Assembly (NCBI GenBank): GCA_035041965.1 | Contig: JAPYMA010000149.1 | Span: 124,001-188,000 of the forward strand | Reading direction: 5' to 3' | Length of the DNA: 64,000 nt | Source: Anisakis pegreffii | Taxonomy: Eukaryota; Nematoda; Chromadorea; Rhabditida; Anisakidae | Translations under genes and position numbers: made by a program | Shown here: in pieces, positions 24,401 to 36,167 of the stretch | Position numbering within the stretch: position 1 is the stretch's first letter | Layout of the letters: the number at the start of each line of letters is the position of its first letter | The notes under the pieces: model-generated | Databases searched by the model: none | Told to the model about the DNA's origin: nothing | What the model saw: the letters and a program-made list of their open reading frames with translations, nothing else

Positions 24401-27400
24401 CCTAGTATTATTTCATCATTTCGAAGAAATTGTTAGCTGTTTATGAGTGGTTGAATAAAGTGATAATATCGGACTGAATTGTTTCCAGAAATAATTCATT
24501 GCTCGCTGATGCGGTTGATGCAGTCGAACGGACCGTTTCTGATGCGTCAGAATCGAGTCGAAAGAATTCCCGACAAGAACTGAACGATTTTTGGGCTGAA
24601 ACTGTTCGCAATAGTTCGAGTTAGTGCTATTAAAGAGCTAAACGATAAATTGAACGTTTCTGAAGAATATTACAACAGCACTGCACTTGTGCAGCGTTTA
24701 CTCGAATGAATATGCTCGCTTGATATTACAGCAAATGCGAGTTTTACTGTCGCTGTGTGTTGATCAAGATAAATTGATCGTTCCTTTTCTTGCAAATCAA
24801 TAAGCATCGTCGAGTTCAACTTTGGTTGAGCCCTGATTAAATCCACTTCGACTTTGGTTGGGTCGGTTTATACTCAGTTTGATTGAAACGGATGATTCTT
24901 TCGCGAAACAAAAATAACTTCCTATGCGAGATGCTCATCATCAATAGTTTCCGAATGCGAAGTTTGCTCACTGAATATCAAGCGATAAGGGCTAAGCACA
25001 TGGAAAGAAGCTTCATGCGAAAATGGGCTCTGCATAATATCAGAACGATGTAGTTCTTTGCCTAGCTTTCACTCGAAATAAGTAACAGGAAATTACTTTC
25101 ATTGGGAAATTGAATGATCAATTTCGAATTGCTGCTTTGAATGCGAGTGCAGTGAGAACCTTCTCGTTTCACATTGCTCATGAATGAAGAATATAACATC
25201 AATGAAAATAATATTCTCCAACGTTCATATTTGGTCAACTTCTAAAGTAGATATATGAGTATAGAGCAAAAAAAGAGTGTTTTTATAGATTCTGGATCAA
25301 TACAACGACCTTCAGGCCAATTGAATGCAGCGCAAAGATTGGAGATGTTACATGAATCGTTGGACATGCAACGCGGTATGGAGATGAGATATTCGCGTGG
25401 TGAACGAATTGCTGAACGTCGTGCACAGTTCCTCAAGGAGACAATCCAATCCAGTAATTCTGCGTCATCGCCATCAGCATTAACTGATCGATTCTTCACT
25501 CAGCGATCCGTGCCTAGTTCGAATGGATATATGGTATTGAATAGAACTGACTAATTAGAAACATGCCATCATTTCTGATTTTTGTTCGAATCACACTAAC
25601 CGTCGTAAATTTGAGTATTGTTTAGGGGGTGTTGTCATTCAGTAATTTATCTTATATTAATCAGCAGAATGAGGCATCGTTCCAAATCGATGTAAGCGAG
25701 AATGAAACAACAACAACGATACATAAGAAGAACAAAGAGGCGAATGAATCGGCCAAACAACCGAATTTCTCAGCTCTCGATAATGCAGTTGCTGAACTTA
25801 GCACGACGACCACCAGTCACCAACAGTACACCGTGATTCGTAGCGGTGGATGTGCACGCTTTCCAACTGATGACCTTAATTCACTGAGTCCAACCAGTCG
25901 TAAAGGTATCATCACTTGCCATTCACTTCGCAATCGATTGCGCATTTCAGCTATCAAAATCATTCACAAAATCTTCATTGTTCAATAATTTACATATAAG
26001 GTTGCAAGACGAAACGTCGAGCAAAGTCATTGGATTGTTTGAATTTCCATCTAGTCGTCACTGCGTTCTCTGAACGTCCGAATGCATGACAGATTTCTTC
26101 GAAATATCTTTTATCAAAAGTGTTCCATGCATTCTGAATGACGAAAATGGTATCATGTTTCGGAACATGCAGTAAAATCTTGCGATGTCTATTACATCTG
26201 GAAAAATACCAAATTTCTAAACGGATGTCTCACAATCAGATCAATCGATTCAGTAGAACTTTAGATTGTTTGCTTCAAAGTTGATCCGTAATTCCTCAAT
26301 CGTAATAGTTTTAATCCATCATATCTTTGTATTTGATCAGTCTAGAGCAAATTCATTGCACATATAATTTCAAACCATCAGAAGTTAAGTAGGGGAATGA
26401 AAGATGTGAATTGTAGATTCGTCGAACAATTCAACGCAGTTGCACAGTCCAAGTCCAGATGCTGGAAGTGATACCGGATCAGCGTATAATGCTCCATCGG
26501 GACTACCACATCCAAAACCGAAACATAACATTCGTGAACAACTCATACAAGCTGGTTTTGAATTGCGTGGCTGTTAGTTGTCAAATATTTCATTTGCAAA
26601 GAATTCAATTCGGAAAGTTCAAACTCCAAAGGAGCAGTTATTGCTTACGTGGCAGCCCTGAGATTGTGCTGTTGGAATTGTTGTTGTGTCTGTTCCAGCT
26701 AACGATTTTCTCTTCCTATTCTATTCTATGGCATCGGGACAGAATAGCTTCATAATTGGGACGGAATGAGCAGAACGGAACAAGCTTGACATTTGGGAAT
26801 GAGCGTATGGCAATAGAACCGAGGGCATTTTGAACGGCAGGATAGAATAGTTTTGGAACATTGTGGTTCGGTAACAGAACACAACAGAACTTTTTCCAAA
26901 AATGAGGTCAAGTTCAAAGAAGAACAGAATGTTTGGAAGGGCACAATAGAAAGGAACAGAGCACTTTGTCAAAATTGTGGAACTGAGACGTTGCTGTTAG
27001 TTGACGTTATTGGAATTGCAAAAGAAAGCATTATAACAAGACATCGCATTATTGCAGTCAGTTATTCGAGAACTTTTGGTGCACGTTTCACAAGTTCACC
27101 GAACTTCCCGGTACCGTCAAATGGAAGCGTTGCATCGCGCATATCTGAGTTCGAAAAACGACCCGGTGCACCGAACTTACTGCAAATTGCGTGTGCATTG
27201 AGTGGCATCTCACAAAGAACCGATGTAAGGAATTGAGTTTGTATTCACTCTCCGAATATACCTCCACTGCATAATCACCGTGAAATTTTATCGTTTCAAA
27301 TTAAGGTGACAGCAATGCGTTCTCCAATTGGACCAATGTCACCACGCTCATCGGTCTATCGTACGAAGCCAATAATTCACGCAGATTTCGGTGGTATATC

Positions 27401-28226
27401 GCCTAAACCGCACACCGAAACCAGTGGAAGTCCAACATCCGTATTTGAATTTCCACCATCAAAACAACTCTTCGATGTAAAGGTTGGTTAATTGGTTATC
27501 GTTTAGTAGAAACATTTCCACGATTGACTAAATCGCAATTTTTTAATTCTTTCACCGCGTATAGCATTCCCTACAATTCGTCGTATTATTCTGAACCGAT
27601 TGTTTTATACCTTCTCTCTCATTTCGTCATGGTACATACTGTAATATTGATGATACCTTATTTAGAATTTCCAATTTAGCTGTTATCAAGATTGTTACTT
27701 TTTGATTTATTATCAAATATTTGTCCTATTCCCTTGAAATCAAACTTCATCATTCCGTACGTTCGCGTTTTCTGCAGGCGATTATAGGATGATAAATACT
27801 AAAGGAGTTTGTTGAACATATCTCAAAAATACCTAACAAAAGTTCTTTGAAGCACTCCACACTCTTCTTTGACCGTATTACGAACCTTCATTATTCAGCC
27901 TGTGAACAGTCTGCGTACGTCAATACGCATTCGAAAATTTATTACTTTGTGAGGACAGATCAGAAAAGAATCAGAAAATTGATCCATTAGTCAAGAAGTT
28001 TGTTGCCTCTAATCTATCAGTTGTATCGAAGGTGTCAACTCACTGTGATGCAGCAAACATTGGAAACACTATTGAACAATTACGGGCGAATCAGAAGGGA
28101 AAAAATAAATCAACAGCGATTTGCCCACCTTTTCAATATCTTCTGATACTCTCGGATTCCCCTCAAGAGGAATTTCCTCCCATTGGAACAAATCGAATGT
28201 CACTAGCAGATACATTTCTGTACTAA
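18417..28226 (+). CDS. large Ser-rich, mostly disordered protein with LD-like motif, 13 exons
   Basis: Exons: 18417-18582, 19010-19195, 19358-19663, 21878-22185, 23190-23324, 23377-24077, 24489-24619, 25289-25533, 25665-25905, 26417-26572, 27058-27224, 27306-27482 and 27975-28226. All junctions agree in phase and give about 1056 residues. The protein is rich in Ser, Thr, Asn, Gln and Pro, with eight His in a row at about 417-424. A paxillin-like LD motif (SLDALLESTFSDL) lies at about 512-524, followed by an acidic stretch. A charged helical block (LNAAQRLEMLHESLDMQRGM to KETIQ) lies at about 656-700, and SRISEFEKRPG at 885-895. No catalytic or classic globular domain is visible, so it looks like a cytoskeletal or adhesion scaffold; that is inference. 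The 5' end and last exon are least certain: the final acceptor is weak, and the exon 12 donor may instead be GAT|GTAAAG at 27477. No family name can be given. Confidence 0.75.
21196..21309 (+). other. possible orphan exon inside intron 3 of the Ser-rich gene
   Basis: After TTTTTTGTGTCAG (ending 21195) a frame reads FNDCTIEELKSDPKLYNLLN and continues to a TAA at 21307-21309. The composition is protein-like and faintly recalls the start of a Vps37/Mod(r) domain, but it is too short to call. Its phase does not allow joining to exons 1-3 of the surrounding gene, so it would belong to another transcript or be chance. Confidence 0.2.
21683..21770. repeat. palindrome carrying a GGAT/ATCC microsatellite
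   Basis: GTTAGCACTAGATCCAT at the left pairs with ATGGATCTAGTGCTAAC at the right, and ATCC units on one arm face expanded GGAT units on the other. It lies in intron 3 of the Ser-rich gene, 108 bp before exon 4, and would form a long hairpin in the pre-mRNA. Confidence 0.9.
26726..27000 (+). repeat. degenerate GGAACAGAA-type repeat in intron 10
   Basis: Variants of GGAACAGAAC, GGGACAGAAT and GGAACGGAAC recur at irregular spacing between exons 10 and 11 of the Ser-rich gene. It looks like a decayed minisatellite. Confidence 0.6.
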
Positions 28227-28230
28227 TAAA
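28225..28230 (+). promoter_or_regulatory. poly(A) signal overlapping the stop codon
   Basis: AATAAA at 28225-28230 overlaps the TAA stop (28224-28226) of the Ser-rich gene. This supports 27975-28226 as the last exon, although that exon's acceptor is weak. Confidence 0.5.
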
Positions 28231-31073
28231 ACAACACATGCAATAGTCTCAATTCATGTCACTGAAATGTTTTTTCTTCATATTCACAGAACAAGAACAT
28301 CAAATGAGAATGAATGAAATGAATTACGCGGTAATGAACCATGAAGTGAGTAATTTTCGCAGTTGGTGAACGATGAAAGGATAATAAATAGTATTGATGT
28401 GTCAGTCTTATAAGACATGAAATAAACTATTAAGCAGAATGTCTCTATAGTCTCTTTCAACTGCAAACCGCCCTTCGGAAATATGCATTTGGTCGTTAAC
28501 TTTGTCATTCATATCGTTTCATTCATTCATTTTTTTCTCGCAAACTCCTTGCGTCTCTTTGAGTAATCAGTCAGAAGCTTGCGTATTTTGTGTGTGTTGG
28601 TGCTGGTGTATGCAACGATACACGTATCCCGCGTTCGATTAGTGAATGCAATAGCAGCGGATTGATTGAATTCGGAATGAGCTGTTGAATTCTTTGCACA
28701 ATTAACATGCAGACGATTTGAATTTAAGCAACTCGTGCTATATTTTTCTTATTTTTGGCTCATTGTTACTTCGTTATGTTGTCTTTCGGCCAATCATTCT
28801 TCTGGTAATCGTTTGCAAGGATATTTCTGAGGATATTTCTCTGTGTCTGTTTTGACGAAACTGCTGATGTCGTCAGCAATGCGTTTGATCTTATTCCTAT
28901 TCCGTTTATGCAGTCGAACGTTTTCAAATCTGACACTGTGAACAGCAAAAGTCACATTGTCTCGAATCAGGATGTTGACACGAATCAGCAGTGATTCTAG
29001 TGTCTATTAAAGTAATTGAAATTAATGTGCACTCATCAGATATTCTTTCTGTTCTACGTTGAATAATTCAGTAAGCGTTGCAAACGTCCGATGTGTGTGT
29101 GCCGCATCGGATGCTTCGATATTAGTGATTGATCGATACGAAATAAGTTGTTTATTATTGTGTATTGCTTGGGAGAGTTCGAAGAGGTTGAACGAACCAA
29201 ACGGTCGCAGCGAAGACGGCCGTTCAAATTTGCTATGATACCAACCAACGGAGGGTTGGCTGCTGCTCGGACGGTTGTTGCACATTTCGAATAATAATAA
29301 TAATAGCGATGAGATGAGAGCGATTACTGCTCTTTATGCCTACATTGCAACAGTTATTTCCTTAATTCATTCACTTCATATTCTGTCTTGCATGGATTTT
29401 TATTATTCACAGCAACCGACCTCTTTGTACACTGCTTCAGTGTCTTCATGCTGCGATAATCGAACGCCTGAATTTCGACTCTCATCCATTAATCATCAAC
29501 GAATCGCAATTAATATTGCTATAGTACATTATGCGTACTCATCAAAACGTTGAACCTTTCATTGAACCAAATTTAGTGATTTTCGTTCACCATTGACGAT
29601 AATGATAAGTCAGCAGTGAACTGTGACCAACATTCAACTAGATACGTATTCGTTGACTTTATCTCATAAGAGAGCGTATTCTTGAAGTTATTCCATGATG
29701 TTGGAGGAGTATAAAATTTTCACAGATGCAAAGCTGACTCGTGTTGTACCTCATTCTGTCGGTTTGCTGAGTTCTGCGATGATGAAAAAATGCAAATAAT
29801 TAATATAATATCTCACAGTGATGAATCCTCTAAAGGCGATGATCTCACAAAAAAACCTCTACATAATTTGTAATAATCACTACATTATTTTCTACTTCAA
29901 CTATGCAACGACTCTAATCGATATGCCACAAATATTATTTTATAGCAACAATACATTTGAAGCGTGTCTTATGCAGCAAGCAACGCCGTAGTATTTCTAA
30001 TATGACAACGTTCCGAACGTATCAGTTTTGATATTCTGAGGTGCTGAACGCCTCAAGAGTTGTTATCAATTACTGCGAACAATAGTGCCGATATGCAATC
30101 TCATCAATATTCTATTATCGCAGGAAAATGTGAAATAATTTTGTTGTCACAAATATTCACATGAATGGAATTGAGTGTCGTCCATTCAATAAGCAATGTT
30201 TACATTCTCTGGTATTTCTAATCTATTCACGTGTCCATTTCGACAGTGCTCACATGTGAGTTCATTCTTATCAATTACGCACTACCAATTCATTTTTGCG
30301 TTCCCATGCGAGGACACACTCGACGAATGCACTTTACACCATCAGTCTTCTTTCATCGCATTTTAGTTCTCATTATTTCCGTCATGTGCACCTCCATTAA
30401 TGATGTGTCTCTATGACACTCCTTTTCAAAAACATTTGCTTTCAGCATATTGATTGAAACTGCCAATGCGATAGATTATCCCCAAAAATACAATTGAAGT
30501 GAAGAATATATTTGCTTGTTACTTATTGAATTCACTGATTGAATCCAACAATCGAATAGAAGTGAAATTCAATCGCTAATATCTAAACGTCGAAATATTC
30601 TCTTTTGCCAGTTCCCTTCAACAAACATTCAATGCAAAAAATTTTTAATTTAAAAATCTACGGAACTATCTTCTCATGCAATAATTACACTCCGAATGAT
30701 AGAACAGTGTGTTACTTTGTTGTAGGTGGTGGATTTCTTTGATGTTGATGAATGCATCAGTTTGCAGCAACCATTTATTATGAATGCCTACTGCGCAAAA
30801 GTAACTTTATATGGTGTCTTATGAAAGTCAACTTGTATAATGCACTTGTCAATTGAGATATATATCAACTCGAGAAAAACTTTCTGAATCTGCATTAATT
30901 GAATGTTTTTCTGTGATTGACATCCAGCAAACAAACAAACCACAAGCGAACTCTGCTAAATGCATCTCGTGCCTAAGGGGCATAAACTCGAAGTACTCTC
31001 GGCTCTTCCGTGCAATATTCCGAAAGCGTAACGGAACATAGATACTGCCCACAGAATCGCTATTGGTCTATCC
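28227..31073. other. intergenic region, ambiguous open blocks
   Basis: No gene was resolved. Block 29022-29285 is open on both strands: the minus frame (87 codons, ending FNVEQKEYLMSAH) and a plus frame (ending EDGRSNLL) are both protein-like, so strand cannot be chosen. A plus frame at 30853-31041 (ending LFRAIFRKRNGT) looks like a protein tail but lacks a good acceptor. An AAT run lies at about 29290-29305. Confidence 0.3.
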
Positions 31074-31327
31074 AGTGGCATAATTGAGACTGTTTCTAGG
31101 ATGGGAGGAAGGGCGCAAAGTGGTCTGGTGCCAAAAAACCGCTGAATTTTTGGGTGGATTTTTTCACTTTTATTTTTTCCTCTTTTCCTCTCCTTTATTT
31201 CTTTTTTTTCCACTATCTTCTCCTTACCCTCTTATTTTCCTTCTCGTTTGCTCTCCTTTCTCCTCCTCTCACACCCTCCAGAGGTGCGTCCTTTGAGCCC
31301 TCCCCCCTCACTATTTGGCTACGCCTA
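31074..31327. mobile_element. MITE-like element with imperfect terminal inverted repeats
   Basis: The left end (CAGTGGCATAATTGAG, then GGGAGGAAGGGCGCAAAG) pairs imperfectly with the reverse complement of the right end (TAGGCGTAGCCAAATAG, then GGGGGGAGGGCTCAAAG). The roughly 255-bp interior has no coding frame and is pyrimidine-rich, unlike its surroundings. It fits a non-autonomous DNA transposon with decayed ends. No clear target duplication was seen. Confidence 0.55.
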
Positions 31328-33519
31328 AGATTTTAATCTTACAAATCAAATTTTTTGGAGAACTTTTGGGTGAGATTTTAGAGAGTTCTACTTACAAATG
31401 AATTGAGAAATCAGCTAAAAGTATTAATCGATTTCATTGTATCTACATTAAAATTTCGATGTTGTATGGTGCTAAAAAAAATCGAGTGCCAAGAAAAATT
31501 TTCATGCATCGTGTAATTGTTTTATTGATGCGTGAATTGCAGCTTGTATCTGTTAATGCAAACCATTGAACACAATCTCACATTCGAATGAATGTCTGAA
31601 GAGTGCAACAGAACGCTTCATCATTTAATTGTTTTCTTCATGTTGTCACAATTTTTATGAACATTTTCTTTGTAATTGACATTTGTTGCGCTCAGCTCGA
31701 AGAGGAGTGCAAATATTTGCTTAAAGAAGAAGTCAAATGAATAGATAAAGCGTTTTTGAATGGAATGGTGTCAATAAGAGAAGCGAAAAGATTCATGTTT
31801 GTCTGCTTTAAAGTGTCATCGGTGTTCACTTATTGCGCACCTGCCAAAACAATGAGGATGCTTTCCAATGTAAAGTCACTGTCGACGTTCGCTATTTATG
31901 CAAGCGTACCATTATCAATTATAGATGTTGTTATGTTACGTTATTTGATCCTACCAGAGTGTCATATTCGATTTCTAGAAAAGAATTCCCAGTTGTTTCT
32001 TCAATCGGAATAAATGAAACGTTGGCATGTGGGTGACTAATGGCCTTTATACAAGAAAGCTTGCAAAGAGTAGTTTTTATCGTGTCATGAACGTCATTTT
32101 TGATCAGTTGCACGTTGGAAGGGTATGATTTGATTTTATGCAAGCGAACTGACTGCAAGTACCATTTGCCACTTTTAATTAGAAAAAATCACTCAGAGTC
32201 TTTCTTGTGATTCGAAGTTCTGCTCTACGTTTCATAGAGTCTGTGTATATATGATGAAGTTATCAGTGAAATCGGTTGCTGAACAACTGGACAAGAGAAG
32301 CAGTTTTTTTAAATGAACTTTTCATGTTACACTGAGAAAAATGTCCGAACATTTTAAAGAGTCATGCACTGCATTATCATCGTTGCATTTGATGGTCGTG
32401 TTTCTGATCGTTCTATCCAACTACAGAATTCATCGCTTTCTCGATGTTGTTGGTGAACTAATTCACTTTCTTTTGCTTAATTGACAGATGTTTTCCTGGA
32501 TGAGGGCAGATAAAATTCTGATATACGCAAGACATAATTGAATCTTTTATTGAGAGCGCATCCAAGTGTGATCGAATGTGACAAAATACAACAGTCAGTC
32601 GCCACATACCTCACCGTTCATAATCACAAGGAAAGAATTTGAAATTCGAGAATTTTAGCAGGCTGACTTCAGACCATTTAGATCACCTCCTAATCGTTCT
32701 ATCCTTGAACTAACGAAAACATATCGGTAGCCAAGTCAAACTTGAGCTTACGATTAACCGTAAGCCTCAATACACAATCAAGTGTAGTGGATGTGACGTA
32801 TCACAAAAAAAATTCTGCACTGTTATCCTCAACTGCTTGTCATTCGTTCAAAATTCTTCCGATCAGTACTTCGCTCTTATAATCGGTACTCCGTATCGTC
32901 TTTGATGCAGTTGTCTTTACTTAACTAATTAAAATCGTTGTGAATGCTCTGAAACGGAGTGATCAAGAGTGAACTGCATAATTGTAACGATCGTAATAAT
33001 GAGATGAATCCATTTAGCGAGCCGATTGATTCAGTAGTTCTGTTGGATTATCCTAGTGACAGTTATCACTAGTGATGTTTTATTGTCTCTGTCAAGAATA
33101 ATTGATTCATTCAATACTACTCGAGATAAGTGGATATAGAAATGGATTTATTGTTTCATGCACAATGATTAATGCTGCATTGTGCTTCTTACATAAGTAA
33201 TATGTTTATATGCTCCAAAAGATCGCATCTCTATGTAATCTCGAGTATAATGCTTCAAGAATGGAAGACGTCTGTTGTCGATTAAGTGTTCAAGTATTTA
33301 ACCAGCAAATTGAATAATCTACACAACATCAACTACCAAGTGTATAACCAATCATCGTCATAATAATAAATATTCGTGATAACACTAATGGTAATTCAGC
33401 AAGATAATCTCGTTACGACTATTAACAATTCGTTTCATGCCACTCATATAACGTTCATTCGTTTACACGACTTCACGCATGTTATCCAATAACGGATATT
33501 CAATGCTAATTCATCTCAC
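31328..33519. other. intergenic or intronic, cysteine-rich plus frame
   Basis: No gene was resolved. A plus frame at 31812-32038 has six Cys in the pattern of a secreted domain (LLRTCQNNEDAFQCKVTVDV, then YLCKR and RCCYV) and ends in TGA, but a minus frame overlaps it and no firm acceptor was found. A small perfect hairpin (GCTTACG/CGTAAGC) lies at about 32747-32767. Confidence 0.3.
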
Positions 33520-33819
33520 CTGATGTTTTCTTTGTTTGAATCGTACCTTTGAGAGTCGAATACCACATTCACTTTTGTAATCAAAACTGGCTGTATAAAT
33601 GAGTGGTGAGAACATGAATAAAACGTAAATGAGAGGACATCTCAAGAAAGCAGCTTTTGGTGAAGGAAGCCGTTGAAAGTTGTAATTTGATATTGAAGTT
33701 ATGGACGGGCGTGAGAGCTTAGCAGGCAATGTTTTGTCGATGGGTTTATTTGTTGACGTATCACCAGACAAAACCATGTTGTCGAATCGCTCCTCGAATT
33801 CGAGATTCGTCGTCCTCAT
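33520..33819 (-). CDS. first exon of an unidentified minus-strand gene, type II membrane topology
   Basis: An ATG at plus 33817-33819 opens 100 codons that end at a strong donor CATCAG|GTGAGA (exon end 33520); a weaker in-frame donor TCAAAG|GTACGA lies at 33547. The N-terminal 60 residues are polar. A single hydrophobic segment (CPLIYVLFMFSPLIYTASF) follows at about residues 68-86. This is the topology of Golgi-type II enzymes or signal-anchored proteins. No downstream exon was identified in the next 2 kb, so the gene is partial here and its product unknown. An alternative overlapping frame (GVNEDDESRIRGAIRQHG) ends early. Confidence 0.42.
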
Positions 33820-35863
33820 TTACACCACTGATGGAATTTTATACATGACAAAGTAGAACATGTATTCATTCACGCTCCCCGAGGGATTTCCAGTTTCGGC
33901 AGCATTTTCAAATCAAACTAAAGTTTCGATTTCTCTTTGTTCTGATTTTTATTGCCCAGCGTGAACTTTACTTTTTCGATTACTTTCACCGATATCATCC
34001 ACAAAAATTCTTGTCACCATATTAATGTGTTTTTTATTGTTGGTGAAAATCAAGTTCCATAAAAGCTTCAAATCATTCCCAACAGTATACTCAAATCTTA
34101 TTTTGCATTCGATAGTTTGAGAATAGACTCGGGAACGATTTCTTTCAATTGCATTAGGCGGTGAGGAATTTTCCCATAAAAATTACTTGAATTGGAAAAG
34201 TAATGCATTCATTCCATTTATGAGAATCGTTCACCCATTCAAATATCGTCAGCAACCAAATTTTCAATGAATCCATTCATTTTGCGTTTGAGCGTTTCGG
34301 AGGAAAAATGATGACTTTTGAGTTATTCAATCAAAGCGATAATTTTAGGATGAAAACGGTAATTCTGCCGTATGGAACAGCATAAATGTGATTTGCTTTA
34401 TGTGATCACTTGTCATGTATTTCATAATAATAATAATAATAATAATCATTCGGCTTATTTTATTGTTTCCACCGAAAAATTATTTTTTATTACAATCGAA
34501 AATAACCGACAGCGAATATATGTCCATCCGTTCGTTCTGCATACAATATGCACAATTAACAATTATCCTCAGTGCAGCTGTCGTCTGCTGTCATTTCCTC
34601 ATATCTGTTCGCATTTTTTCGTATTCGTCTCCCTTTCTCCTCTCAATTTTCCTTCATATCAATATTTCTTAACCAGCAAACCTCTTCATTCACACAAAAA
34701 CAGTTATACTCAGCTTACAGCCAATAACAATAAGCTCGTTTATGTTCTTTATGCCGTCATTCTCTTTTTTTCCGTCGTTCAAACGCGCAGTTTTGAGATG
34801 CAGTTGTCTCTTTCTTTTTATTTTTCAACTGCTCATATCCGAACAATTGTCTGAGTAACTTCCATCCAACACCAAATTTCCGCACTCCATTTTGGGTTAA
34901 TTTTGCACGCTGCTTGTAAACGACGTTAACTGCATGCAGATACAATAGGGCATATTTGGATGGCTGTATGAGTGAAGTTATTCGGTAACTTTTTACTGCC
35001 TACACTAGTGTGAATCTATGTTTCAGTTATATTTTTGAAATGGTTCTTTGCCGAAAATTTTGACGAATGAGTCTTACAAAATCGAATAGTCTGTGTGGCT
35101 GTACTTTCATGATATTGGGTACTGTTAGAGCTGTAAAATGGTGTCAATTTTAGAAAACGCCTTCAGTAAGATGATGCGAAGTGGTGACTTAAAAATTTGT
35201 TCGTAAGATGACCAAATATGCTTAATGTTAATGTTAATACCAAATTGTTAATCAGTTCATTTCATCATTGCGTTACTTTGGAAGCAACGCATTTTGATAT
35301 CGGCTCAATTCATTTTTCATAATATTTTTGATTTCAGTTGCATTGTTAAACACTTGCTTAAGTCATTTGGAGGTTTGTGCTTCTTTCATAAAACTTATAT
35401 GAAAGCGCAAATCTCATATTTCACTTCTTTAATATCAACACCAAAGTGTTGCGATGTGTTGTGAAAATGTTTTTGTATGCGTTGTTCTAAATATCTATTC
35501 TTCTCCTCTTTCAAAATTCTGTTAATGTTCATCTTGAAGTTACTTTTTGCATAGTTTGAAGATGATCAATGAAAAATCTTCTCTCAGTTGATGTGGTATT
35601 CTTGATTGATATTTTGCTGTGAGAGTTAGGGTTTCATTCCAAAATCCTTCAGTTACAATCGTCATATATAAGTTTCTTTCATAGTTCGTGCTGTTGAGGA
35701 GTTAAATTATATTTTCAGATTGTGTTTAAGTTCTAGCTTCGTTTTTCAATTGCGATTTGAATGGACTCTATTTTATATCTTACTTCGTTTTCATTCATTA
35801 TTCATTTTAATTTGATAATTTATTTCGTTTTCACGATTATTGGTTCCGTACGGCTTCCTTCCT
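33820..35863. other. intergenic, no gene seen
   Basis: Apart from the AAT microsatellite I see nothing supportable. The plus ORF at 34372-34854 runs through the AAT repeat, read as Asn, and is Phe/His/Leu-rich, so it is probably chance. Confidence 0.4.
34424..34446. repeat. (AAT)n microsatellite
   Basis: About seven tandem AAT units. Confidence 0.95.
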
Positions 35864-35924
35864 AATTCACAAAATATTGTCCAACCTATACATTGGTAAC
35901 TCAATGAACAATATTTTGTGAATT
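35864..35924. repeat. perfect 17-bp inverted repeat (hairpin)
   Basis: AATTCACAAAATATTGT at 35864-35880 pairs exactly with ACAATATTTTGTGAATT at 35908-35924, with a 27-bp loop. It ends 33 bp before the ATG of the candidate gene at 35958. Confidence 0.9.
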
Positions 35925-35957
35925 ATCAGGATGTAACTTAGCTATAATCTTTCATCA

Positions 35958-36167
35958 ATGGATTTTCTAATCTCAAGAAGTAGTGACGAGCGAACTAATC
36001 TGCTCAGTGCTTCTGAGAGTAGCTCAGCGAATTTCCTTTGGTTTCAGAAGCCGTGCAATCGCATAGAGTCCCATGTCTATTCCGACCGTAACCTTGAGGC
36101 AACAGCACTCTGCTGTTGTTTCCTTTGGGATAATGCTGATGATTCCATAATGGGTATCTGTAGTTAA
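35958..36167 (+). CDS. candidate small cysteine-rich protein or exon pair
   Basis: An ATG-started frame of 69 residues: an N-terminal Ser/Asp/Glu-rich part (MDFLISRSSDERTNLLSASE), then KPCNRIESHVYSDRNLEATA and a CCCFLWDNADDSIMG tail ending in TAA. It may instead be two exons, since TTCCTTTGGTTTCAG at 36034-36048 is a good acceptor and ATGG|GTATCT near 36151 a possible donor. The Cys cluster after a polar head suggests membrane or lipid association. No family was recognised. Confidence 0.38.
   Translation: MDFLISRSSDERTNLLSASESSSANFLWFQKPCNRIESHVYSDRNLEATALCCCFLWDNADDSIMGICS

Noticed and set aside
25242..25499. 85-codon minus ORF
   Set aside because: It is the antisense shadow of exon 8 of the Ser-rich gene.
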